From Veillonellaceae bacterium (GTDB lineage: Bacteria; Bacillota; Negativicutes; Veillonellales; Veillonellaceae): a stretch of DNA of 7,532 nucleotides. Under the pieces are notes generated by a model. It worked only from the letters and a program-made list of their open reading frames with translations. It did no database searches and had not been told where the DNA came from. This document shows positions 1-6,407 of this stretch, in pieces; position 1 is the stretch's first letter; the number at the start of each line of letters is the position of its first letter. The translations under genes and the position numbers were made by a program. Location of the stretch: the NCBI GenBank assembly GCA_900765165.1, contig CAAFQR010000040.1:1-7532 (forward strand). Direction: 5' to 3'.

Positions 1-968
1 ATCTGGAGCAACAATATGCGGTACAGCATACCATTGGTCGCTCCGAGCGCCTGCAGTATCGCATAGTTCCTCAAGTTAGTTACAGTAGCCAGGTAGGAGG
101 TGAGAATTACCACAGCTACGGCGAGGACTACGACGAAGTAGCCAAAGGGTTGCCAGAGTTTTTCGCCGCGGCCCATCATGTTAAAGAGTTGCACGATGAC
201 TTGGGCCGGGAAGACGAGTTGCACGTCGTGGCGGTTTTGGTATTGGGCGGCCAAGGTGTAGGCTTGGGCGTACCCAACGGGTTCAACCATGATGGCAGTT
301 ACGGCTTTCGGTGCCGGCGGTGCGCCTGGTTTTTCATGCAGTGCATAGATGCTGCTAATATCCGTGAGCACAGCTTGATCGTAGGGACCACCGGTAGGAG
401 CTAGAATACCGACTACCGTAAAAGCGTGTTCCTTGTGTTGGTGGCCGCCGGTAGCGGCTACACCATGGATGGAGTAAAACTTAGATCCGATTTGAAGGCC
501 GGATTGTTTAGCAACGGCACTGCCAATGACGGCTTCAAAGGGGCCTTGGAATTGGCGGCCATCGGTAACCTGAAGCCATTCCGGCGCTGAGGGTTTTGAT
601 TTCACTTGAAATATGGCGGGCTCAGTGCCGACGATGCGGTAGCCATTGTAGCTATCGCCGAATGCTAGAGGGACTGCTGAATTTACCAGCTTTGTTTTCT
701 GGCGAAGGGCGTCCACTTCCGAGTAGGGAATGTTCGAAAGCGGGCGGTCTTGGAGGAAGACGGAGTTCAGCACTAGCTGCGGCGCGCTACCGGGTGAGCC
801 GATGAGTAGGGAAAACGGCTCGGTGGCTGTCGTTAGGGCGCGTTGGACGCCGGACGTAAGTGAGGTAAGGAGCACGCCGGTGCCAACGGCTAAGGCGATG
901 ATGAGGAGGAGCAATGCTGTGGTAACGGGTCGTTGCCATAATTGGCGAAAAGCGAGTTTCTTAAGCAT
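1..968 (-). CDS. ABC transporter permease, MacB/FtsX type (C-terminus beyond left edge)
   Basis: Membrane subunit of an ABC transporter, partial: 322 codons are visible and the open frame continues past the edge. Translation starts MLKKLAFRQLWQRPVTTALL. A first membrane segment (about residues 14-36) is followed by a large extracytoplasmic domain (about 40-270) and a second membrane segment (about 272-296, PFGYFVVVLAVAVVILTSYL). After that comes NLRNYAILQALGATNGMLYR, which matches the 'E-I-A-I-L-R-A-L-G-A' cytoplasmic coupling segment of MacB/LolC/FtsX-like permeases. One N-terminal helix, a MacB-type periplasmic domain and then a C-terminal helix bundle is the family plan; the last helices should lie outside the window. 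The ATG lies inside the end of the ATPase gene (8-base overlap, ATGCTTAA), with AGGAGG at 974-979, so the two subunits are translationally coupled. The substrate cannot be read from the sequence; lipoproteins, metals, peptides or drugs are all possible for this family. Confidence 0.9.
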   Translation of the reverse strand, partial: MLKKLAFRQLWQRPVTTALLLLIIALAVGTGVLLTSLTSGVQRALTTATEPFSLLIGSPGSAPQLVLNSVFLQDRPLSNIPYSEVDALRQKTKLVNSAVPLAFGDSYNGYRIVGTEPAIFQVKSKPSAPEWLQVTDGRQFQGPFEAVIGSAVAKQSGLQIGSKFYSIHGVAATGGHQHKEHAFTVVGILAPTGGPYDQAVLTDISSIYALHEKPGAPPAPKAVTAIMVEPVGYAQAYTLAAQYQNRHDVQLVFPAQVIVQLFNMMGRGEKLWQPFGYFVVVLAVAVVILTSYLATVTNLRNYAILQALGATNGMLYRILLLQ

Positions 969-1731
969 GAGGACCTCCTACAGCGCTAGCTGTTGATTCG
1001 GCTGGTTGGGGCACAGCCGAATTGGGGTTAGCCGATGACGAAGCCGCGTTGGGGGTGGCTTGGGTATGAGCCGTCGGCTTGGTCAGTGCCAGTTGATTGG
1101 TAAACGCGCCGATGACGGCCGGGTCGTGGCTGGCCACGAGAAGGGTCGCTTCAAAGCGCGCGCTGTAGCGTTTCAGCAGGTCGAGGACGATGTTGCTGTT
1201 GTCGCTATCGAGATTGGCCGTGGGTTCGTCGGCCAGGATCAGCGCCGGTTGCTTGATAAGCGCCCGGGCAATGGCGACGCGCTGTTGTTCCCCTTGGCTC
1301 AGCTGGTCCGGTTTTTTCTTGAGCAGCGGCAGGAGGCCCATCTCATTGGCCAAACGGTCGAGACGGGTTTTTATTTCAGAGGTAAGGGATGTATTACTGA
1401 AATAAGCGCCGGTCAGGATGTTGTCGTAGACGGTGAGGAAGGGGAGCAGGTTGAAGGTTTGGAACACGTAGCCGACGTGGTGACCGCGCCAGCGCGTGAG
1501 AATGGTCGGGCTAGGGGGCGCCGTGACTGTGAAATCATCCACCATCACAGTGCCCTGAGTGGGCCTAATAAGCCCGGAAATGCAGTGAAGCAACGTGGAT
1601 TTTCCGCTGCCACTAGGCCCGGTGAGACACCATTGACTACCGGTTTCGGCGGTAAAGCTAGGCAAGGTGAGGGCTGTTACCGAACCGGAACCATCGCGAT
1701 ACGTATGTTGTAAATCTGAAATTGTGAGCAT
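961..1731 (-). CDS. ABC transporter ATP-binding protein, LolD/MacB type
   Basis: Cytoplasmic ATPase that energises the overlapping permease. All nucleotide-binding motifs are present: Walker A GPSGSGKST (residues 38-46), Q-loop Q91 in YVFQTFNLLP, signature LSQGEQQR (144-151), Walker B ALILADEP (163-170), D-loop NLD (173-175) and switch His202 (ASHD). The NLLPFLTVYDN and DEPTANLD contexts are typical of the LolD/MacB/FtsE group that pairs with FtsX-like permeases. The signature has Gln where LSGGE is more usual; this is a tolerated variant. The domain ends near residue 216, and residues 217-256 form an Ala/Ser/Pro/Thr-rich low-complexity tail that the ATPase fold does not need. The start has GGGAGG at 1737-1742, seven bases uphill of the ATG, 12 bases after the stop of the CPFC protein. 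The 3' end overlaps the permease start. Confidence 0.95.
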   Translation of the reverse strand: MLTISDLQHTYRDGSGSVTALTLPSFTAETGSQWCLTGPSGSGKSTLLHCISGLIRPTQGTVMVDDFTVTAPPSPTILTRWRGHHVGYVFQTFNLLPFLTVYDNILTGAYFSNTSLTSEIKTRLDRLANEMGLLPLLKKKPDQLSQGEQQRVAIARALIKQPALILADEPTANLDSDNSNIVLDLLKRYSARFEATLLVASHDPAVIGAFTNQLALTKPTAHTQATPNAASSSANPNSAVPQPAESTASAVGGPHA

Positions 1732-1743
1732 AAAAACCTCCCG

Positions 1744-2262
1744 TTATTGAACTTGGGCGTTGTTGATGCGCACGAGACTAACGAAGCCGGTTTCGCTATC
1801 CACGTAGCTGCCGACGGATAAGGTGCCCGTAACGGTAATGGTTTGGTCGTACGGCAGCGCGGTAACCGGATTTTCTAAATACACGACGACGATGTTGGAC
1901 GGCCAGTCCGCGTCAGTGGAGCAGAACGGGCACACCGCCATCGGTTCCTGGGTGAGTACGAAGAAATTGATGCTCGGCTTCAACGGCGGCGCCATGTAGC
2001 CCTGCATGGTTACCGTGGTGCCGTTGGCATTTTTCAAGGTGTCTGACAGGATGAGCCCTTCGGCGCTGGCGCCGGCATACATGTCGTCAAAGCTCAGTGT
2101 TTGCGCCATAACAATTGGTGAAATAACGCTTAACAGTGCCAACAGCATCACCATGCGCAGGCCTCGGTACGAAAGCGTGCGGAGCCAGTGAAACTTTAGC
2201 ACATGCACCCATTGCCGTGGCGACGTTAGTATCATGGTTAAAGCTGATAGGCGATGGAGCAT
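1744..2262 (-). CDS. Exported or membrane-anchored small protein with CPFC motif, ABC-transporter-associated
   Basis: 172-residue protein. The N-terminus carries an unusually long basic stretch (residues 1-36, ending SYRGLR). A hydrophobic segment follows (37-51, MVMLLALLSVISPIV) and then MAQT, which looks like a signal-peptidase I site near residue 53. The mature part is beta-rich. It includes GTTVTMQGYMAPPLKPSINF (81-100), a CPFC motif (Cys111, Cys114) followed by STDADWP (115-121), and LPYDQTITVTGTLSVGS (136-152), suggestive of an OB-like or small beta-barrel fold. It resembles from memory the DUF3299-like proteins found beside MacB-type ABC genes, including some zinc-regulated gammaproteobacterial clusters, but I cannot confirm this. 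The two cysteines could bind metal or form a redox pair. The start is fixed by AAAAGGAGGT at 2268-2277 and by TAATG overlap with the phosphatase stop. M37 or M39 would give a shorter conventional signal peptide but lack such a site. Confidence 0.85.
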   Translation of the reverse strand: MLHRLSALTMILTSPRQWVHVLKFHWLRTLSYRGLRMVMLLALLSVISPIVMAQTLSFDDMYAGASAEGLILSDTLKNANGTTVTMQGYMAPPLKPSINFFVLTQEPMAVCPFCSTDADWPSNIVVVYLENPVTALPYDQTITVTGTLSVGSYVDSETGFVSLVRINNAQVQ

Positions 2263-4232
2263 TAGCGACCTCCTTTTACCGTAGCGGCTTTATCTTCGGA
2301 AGTGAACGGACGTTCCGGCGTGCCTTTATTGCCGTCAACGCCGAGAGCGCGGAGGACGCCGAAGAATAATTCGGTGTTATCCATTACGCCGTGGAAGTAT
2401 TCGGAACCCGGGCCCTGTGCCATTAAGATAACGTCGTCAGCGGAGTGAACTTCACTGGATTCGCCGGTTGTAGTCGGCAAGTCACCCTGTACGAGGCGAG
2501 CACCTTGCGGCGCGCGTTTCGGGTTAGCCACTACATGGCCGTCGCGGGTAACCGTAGCCGGCACAGTCGGTTCCTTCTGGAAGCGGTAATTTTCGTAATG
2601 ATCCGGTGCGTTAGCGTACTGAACGGCGATAGTGGTGTCCGGATCCGGATTGTCCGGGAAGCCGTCGTGGTTATCGTCGCGGAACGTCGGCCAGCCGGCA
2701 TCGCCGTAAACGCGAACCGCTTCACGGCCAACTTTTCCGTTTTCTTCCTTGTAGGTACCGCTGATACTGATGCCGTGAGCGTGGTCAGCTACAACGATGA
2801 TCAACGTGTTGTCGCCATGAGCCTTCGAATAATCCTGTGCGTATTTGATAGCCTGGTCAAATTCGATGGTGTCGTAGGTGGCGCGCTGCCAATCCATGGT
2901 GTGGAGCTGTTTATCGATGGAGCCGCCTTCGGACATTAAGAAGAAGCCCTTCGGATTCTTTTCCAGCACGGCGATAGCCTTCTTCGTCATGTCTACCAAG
3001 CCCGGTTCGTCATTGAAGCCCTTGAGTACATGTGGGTTCTTCGGCAAGAACGCGCGGTCCATGTATACGTTCATGGTGTTCAAATTGAATAAGCCCAAAA
3101 TAGGGTGATTAGCGTTGGTAGCTAATAATTCCGTTTTATTGCCAGCGAACTGATAGCCGGCTGCTTTATACTCTGAAATGAGATCCCGGTTATCCTTACG
3201 CTTAGAGCCTGGGGTGGACAAGGGGAGGAAGAACTGCGAACCGCCGCCCATCAATACAGCCGGCGGATGGTTACGGTTTAAGAAATCAGAAGCTATGAAA
3301 TTCTGTAACGCACGACGACGAGTGTGAGCACTTACTGCAGCCGGTGTTGCATCCGTAATGGCCGCCGTTGTTACCATGCCGTAGGACATACCCTTCGAAC
3401 GAGATAAAATTTCAGATAAATTTTCTACCTTCGGGTCATCCAACGGATCCGGCGTGCTATTTTCATAAACGCCCATAGCATTTACTACCGATTTATTACC
3501 CGTCATGTAAGCGGACATACTGTTGGCCGAGTCCGTTACCAACGAATCGTAGCCAGATGTGGTTATTTCTGCCAAATAAGGCATTTTTTCCATATTCAAG
3601 AGGTCGTTGTATTTGCCTTCAGATAATCCTTTTGAAAGAATACGAGCTAACTCCTTAGCTTGCAAACTCATGCCATCGCCAATAAAAACAATAACATTTT
3701 TAGCTAAGCGCGGTGCCTTTTCAGAAACTACATTATAATTCACACTCTTCGTAGCCGTACCTAAAGCCGTCTGAGCCGTAGCCTGCACTGTAATAGGACC
3801 AGCCGTCTTGAATGCTACATCATTAATGCGGTACGAACGATAATTCGGATAATCCGTTATGATAGCTTTCTTGCCAAACACAACCGATGCATCCTGCCCA
3901 TTAATCGTAATCTTCTGCGCCGTCGTCGACTTCGGTAATTCAACTTCCATATCGAAACGCTGACCAGCCCACAACTTAGCACGATTTATGGGCAAAATCT
4001 TAATCTGCTGTACTGCCTGCGTATCACCGGCACTTACATGAAACTCAGCACGCTGCGAAATCGGAGCCACAGCAGTCGTGGAAGTACTAGCAGTAGCACT
4101 AGCGCTAACACCGGCCTGTGCACCCAACTGAGCAGCCGTCTGAGCCGGACTTGCCGCATACGCACTGCCCACCGAAAGAACACCAACCAACGATAAATAC
4201 ACAAGACCTTTTAATCGAAATGATGACTTCAT
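2262..4232 (-). CDS. Secreted alkaline phosphatase, PhoA superfamily, with N-terminal beta domain
   Basis: 656-residue exported phosphomonoesterase. The signal peptide is residues 1-26 (basic SSFRLK, hydrophobic core, AYA-A cleavage). A Thr/Ala/Ser-rich linker runs to about 58, then a beta-sandwich-like domain to about 172. The catalytic domain shows every expected PhoA residue: Asp186 (IGDGM), nucleophile Ser235 (VTDSAN), Asp294 and Thr296 (ITDATPAA), Arg307, Glu435, Asp440 and His444 (SEGGSIDKQLH), Asp483 and His484 (VVADHAHG), and His596 (SSEVHSADD). An enzyme with two Zn and one Mg is therefore expected. It is longer than E. coli PhoA because of the N-terminal domain and an insert around 519-555 containing DDNHDGFPDNPDPD, an EF-hand-like acidic loop that might bind calcium. 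The ATG at 4232 is chosen because AGGAGG at 4243-4248 and the signal peptide fit it; the frame stays open to 4307 without either. It is the first gene of the operon, its stop overlapping the next start. The symbol phoA is plausible but orthology is unproven. Confidence 0.93.
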   Translation of the reverse strand: MKSSFRLKGLVYLSLVGVLSVGSAYAASPAQTAAQLGAQAGVSASATASTSTTAVAPISQRAEFHVSAGDTQAVQQIKILPINRAKLWAGQRFDMEVELPKSTTAQKITINGQDASVVFGKKAIITDYPNYRSYRINDVAFKTAGPITVQATAQTALGTATKSVNYNVVSEKAPRLAKNVIVFIGDGMSLQAKELARILSKGLSEGKYNDLLNMEKMPYLAEITTSGYDSLVTDSANSMSAYMTGNKSVVNAMGVYENSTPDPLDDPKVENLSEILSRSKGMSYGMVTTAAITDATPAAVSAHTRRRALQNFIASDFLNRNHPPAVLMGGGSQFFLPLSTPGSKRKDNRDLISEYKAAGYQFAGNKTELLATNANHPILGLFNLNTMNVYMDRAFLPKNPHVLKGFNDEPGLVDMTKKAIAVLEKNPKGFFLMSEGGSIDKQLHTMDWQRATYDTIEFDQAIKYAQDYSKAHGDNTLIIVVADHAHGISISGTYKEENGKVGREAVRVYGDAGWPTFRDDNHDGFPDNPDPDTTIAVQYANAPDHYENYRFQKEPTVPATVTRDGHVVANPKRAPQGARLVQGDLPTTTGESSEVHSADDVILMAQGPGSEYFHGVMDNTELFFGVLRALGVDGNKGTPERPFTSEDKAATVKGGR

Positions 4233-4242
4233 AAACGGATTC

Positions 4243-4248
4243 CTCCTA
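4243..4248 (-). promoter_or_regulatory. Ribosome binding site that fixes the alkaline phosphatase start
   Basis: AGGAGG on the minus strand, 10 bases before the ATG at 4232. It places initiation directly before the signal peptide and argues against the in-frame ATG 75 bases upstream. Confidence 0.8.
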
Positions 4249-4341
4249 CATCTTTCTACATTCTTCGACACGATAAGTGAGCATATCTTCATACGAAACA
4301 CGCTCATCGATTTCGATTACATACTAACAAACAATGCCCGA

Positions 4342-4388
4342 AAGATACAGAAAATACTCAGTAAATCCTTTGTTGTGCAATTGTAAAG
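4342..4388 (-). promoter_or_regulatory. Candidate Pho-box-like activator site and -10 for the phosphatase operon
   Basis: Read on the minus strand, three hexamers follow in exact 11-bp phase: TTTACA (4387-4382), ACAACA (4376-4371) and TTTACT (4365-4360). A further TTTACA lies 19 bp upstream of the first, at 4406-4401. Direct hexamer or heptamer repeats with 11-bp period are the hallmark of PhoP (TT-A/C/T-ACA repeats) and PhoB boxes. Twelve bases after the last hexamer is TATCTT (4347-4342), a 4/6 match to the -10 consensus, with no good independent -35. That is what an activator-dependent promoter looks like. TATTTT nearer the box is an alternative -10. Function is inferred from the phosphatase downstream; the repeats themselves are seen directly, the middle unit being degenerate. 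Confidence 0.45.
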
Positions 4389-4442
4389 AAAATCCGCTTT
4401 TGTAAATAAGTCATTATTCAAGTTGGAATAGAGTGTTTGGGT

Positions 4443-5318
4443 CTAACCGTTATATTGGTTTTTGTACATGTTGATGAAATGAGTAGCCGCCACCGGCAAT
4501 TCTTCATTTTTGCGCCAAATCAAGGCACTCGAAGTGGAAACAGTAGGGGTTACAATTTTCTTTATTGTTAGTGACGAGTTGGCTAACAGATTAATGGCAT
4601 TTTCCGGAACAATGGCAACGCCGAGGCCGCAAAGAGACCATGTTAACAGAGGGACGATTTCATCACTTGTGCAAAACACAGTCGGCTCAAAGCCACTTTG
4701 ATGGCAGTAGTCGGATATCACTGTTTCGTAGCGACGGTGTATTAATAAAGGTAGCTCCTTCAGCTGGTCAAGAGATATTTCTTCCGCCTCTAGGTTAACA
4801 TCCTTAGCATTGGCTACCATAACCATGCCTTCCGGTGGCACCGTCACAGAATCATAGAGAAACGAATCGATAGGGAGGCGGACAAAGCCAATATCGATGA
4901 GATGTGAATTTAACAGTTCCAGAATGCGTTGCGTATCGCCTTGTCGCAGGTCAAAGGTAATCAAAGGGTACGTTTGGTGATATAAACGAATAATCTCCGG
5001 TAGCGAGAAGCTGCCCGATGAATTGATGGTGCCTATGGTCAATTTCCCTCGAATACCATGCGCCGTTTCCCGTACTTCATTCATCGTTAATTGCGTTAAG
5101 TCTACAAGCTGTTCGGCACGGCGCTTTAATACGTAACCAGCTTCCGTTAAGCCAATATGCTTTTTGGTACGTTTAAATAGCTGCACGCCCAATTCCTTTT
5201 CCAGTAAAATCATCTGCTGACTGAGCGGTGATTGGGTAATGTGTAACCGGTCAGCCGCTTTAGTAATTAAACCTTCTTCGGCAACAGCTAGAAAATAGGT
5301 AAGCTGACGAATATCCAT
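4443..5318 (-). CDS. LysR-family transcriptional regulator
   Basis: 291-residue DNA-binding regulator of normal family length. The N-terminal winged helix-turn-helix is clear: MDIRQLTYFLAVAEEGLITK, then AADRLHITQSPLSQQMILLE with the recognition helix at about 27-46, and ELGVQLFKRTKK up to about residue 55. A linker helix follows, and from about residue 90 (RGKLTIGTINSSGSFSLPEI) a two-lobed effector-binding domain begins; LIDIGFVRLP and CGLGVAIVPE are typical of that domain. The ATG at 5318 follows AAGGAG with 8-base spacing; an in-frame ATG at 5354 would add 12 residues without a family match. It is divergent from the TauE/SafE permease, so that gene is its most likely target, with autoregulation. 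The effector is unknown. No terminator is visible after its stop, and it lies on the same strand as the phosphatase operon 210 bases downstream. Confidence 0.95.
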   Translation of the reverse strand: MDIRQLTYFLAVAEEGLITKAADRLHITQSPLSQQMILLEKELGVQLFKRTKKHIGLTEAGYVLKRRAEQLVDLTQLTMNEVRETAHGIRGKLTIGTINSSGSFSLPEIIRLYHQTYPLITFDLRQGDTQRILELLNSHLIDIGFVRLPIDSFLYDSVTVPPEGMVMVANAKDVNLEAEEISLDQLKELPLLIHRRYETVISDYCHQSGFEPTVFCTSDEIVPLLTWSLCGLGVAIVPENAINLLANSSLTIKKIVTPTVSTSSALIWRKNEELPVAATHFINMYKNQYNG

Positions 5319-5362
5319 TGCAAAGTCTCCTTTACTAAACAGTGAGCTTAACAAACAATCTC

Positions 5363-5391
5363 ATTAAAAATCAGTCGAAAAACAACTACAA
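5363..5391 (-). promoter_or_regulatory. Candidate lysR-gene promoter
   Basis: On the minus strand TTGTAG (5391-5386) and TTTAAT (5368-5363) are separated by exactly 17 bp; they match the -35 and -10 consensus at 3/6 and 5/6. The -35 lies inside the inverted repeat at 5383-5399, so a bound regulator would block it. Confidence 0.4.
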
Positions 5392-5399
5392 ACTAGTTG
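5383..5399. promoter_or_regulatory. Candidate LysR operator (inverted repeat CAACTA-N5-TAGTTG)
   Basis: A perfect 6-bp inverted repeat, CAACTA then CAAAC then TAGTTG, sits in the spacer between the divergent lysR and TauE/SafE genes. Its size and the T-N11-A geometry it contains fit LysR-type sites. A second palindrome, AAGCGCTT, begins five bases further on (5404-5411) and could be part of a compound site. The assignment rests on position and symmetry only. Confidence 0.45.
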
Positions 5400-5432
5400 A
5401 AATAAGCGCTTTTAATCTGCAAATTTATTGGT

Positions 5433-5438
5433 TACAAT
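5433..5438 (+). promoter_or_regulatory. Candidate -10 element for the TauE/SafE gene
   Basis: TACAAT matches the -10 consensus at 5/6 and lies about 80 bases before the start codon. The upstream -35 region (TTTAAT near 5411-5416) is poor, as in promoters activated by a LysR protein bound just upstream. Confidence 0.35.
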
Positions 5439-5518
5439 ATTACTTGCTCCCAGATATGAAGTCAAGCCTGAGCTTGTTGCATATGTAATTGATGGTATGT
5501 GAATGGAGGACTACGAAA

Positions 5519-6310
5519 ATGGAAATAATAGCGTTACCAATAGTTGGTTTTTTGATAGGAGTACTAATAATCTCTTTAGGCGGTGGCGGCGGTGGTATTT
5601 ACGTAGGTATTTTGACCGCATTTTTTAATGTTCCACCGGCCATTGCGGCGGAGACCTCGCTGGCCACAATTATACCGACTACGACCATAGGCACGATTAG
5701 TCACTGGAAAGCAGGCAATGTAAACCGCACACTAGGGCTCATCATGATAATAGGCGCTGGTGTAGGCGCTATAGTAGGATCCTTGTGCTCGGACTTCTTG
5801 CCTCAAAGCTTTTACAATAAGATTACCGGCGTATTACTCTTAGTATTAGCTGTTCAAATGATCATTGCCTATCGAAAAAAACGCAAAGGCAAGCTGAAGC
5901 GTGCCACAACGACAACTACGTCAACAACGAAGCAAAACATCACAATGGCCAACACGATAAAAGCCGTACTCTATGGCTTCCTCGGTGGCGCCATGTCCGG
6001 CCTAGTCGGCATTAGCGGCACTACACCCATCGTGGCCGGACTTACCGTCTTAGGCTGCGGCGCACTTGAAACCGTGGGCACATCCGTATTCGTTCTCGTT
6101 GGCATATCCTTATGCGGCTTTGCCATGCACCTAGGCCTTGGCAACGTTAACTGGACCCTCGCTGGACTCCTCGTTATCGGCACCGTATCGGGCGCATTCC
6201 TAGCACCGATAATCCTAAAACGCTTCAGCAAAGAAAAACTAGAACAAATACTTCCGCCGGTCCTCATCATTATGACACTCGTGATGGGCTCCATCGTGGT
6301 TCTGAAATAA
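5519..6310 (+). CDS. TauE/SafE-family membrane permease
   Basis: 263-residue polytopic inner-membrane protein of the TauE/SafE family, whose members are proposed to move sulfite, sulfonates or other organic anions. About eight hydrophobic segments are visible in two homologous halves. The first half has GGGGGGIYVG (21-30), ETSLAT (45-50) and GNVNR (66-70). The second has GLVGISGTTPIVAGL (161-175), ETVGTSVF (184-191) and GNVNW (208-212). The halves are joined by a cytoplasmic Lys/Thr-rich loop (119-139, including a Thr run). The start at 5519 follows GGAGG with 9-base spacing; an ATG 30 bases upstream is in frame but lacks a site. The gene is divergent from a LysR regulator that probably controls it. 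The substrate cannot be told from the sequence. Confidence 0.92.
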   Translation: MEIIALPIVGFLIGVLIISLGGGGGGIYVGILTAFFNVPPAIAAETSLATIIPTTTIGTISHWKAGNVNRTLGLIMIIGAGVGAIVGSLCSDFLPQSFYNKITGVLLLVLAVQMIIAYRKKRKGKLKRATTTTTSTTKQNITMANTIKAVLYGFLGGAMSGLVGISGTTPIVAGLTVLGCGALETVGTSVFVLVGISLCGFAMHLGLGNVNWTLAGLLVIGTVSGAFLAPIILKRFSKEKLEQILPPVLIIMTLVMGSIVVLK

Positions 6311-6377
6311 AACCCTTTACCCTAGAACCTTGTAGCAATACTCACTAAAAAGACAAACGAAACTAATAAATGTATTG

Positions 6378-6393
6378 TGCTGGCAAACCAGCA
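6378..6393 (+). promoter_or_regulatory. Small perfect hairpin just before the MBL-gene ribosome binding site
   Basis: TGCTGG-CAAA-CCAGCA forms a 6-bp stem with a 4-base loop, ending three bases before AGGAG (6397-6401). No U-run follows, so it is not an intrinsic terminator. It could influence translation or mRNA stability, or be a protein operator. No convincing promoter was found in the 97-bp gap between the two plus-strand genes, so cotranscription with the upstream permease is possible. Confidence 0.4.
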
Positions 6394-6407
6394 GATAGGA
6401 GAAATAA

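Noticed and set aside
1060..1713. 217-residue plus-strand frame
   Set aside because: It is antisense to the ABC ATPase, which has every expected motif; the antisense product shows no recognisable domain.
2445..2939. 164-residue plus-strand frame inside the phosphatase
   Set aside because: It is antisense to the catalytic domain of the phosphatase and has no independent support.
4233..4307. 25-residue N-terminal extension of the phosphatase
   Set aside because: It would bury the signal peptide inside the protein, and the strong AGGAGG site serves the internal ATG.
5319..5354. 12-residue N-terminal extension of the LysR regulator
   Set aside because: LysR proteins begin at the MDIRQL-type helix, and AAGGAG sits before that ATG.
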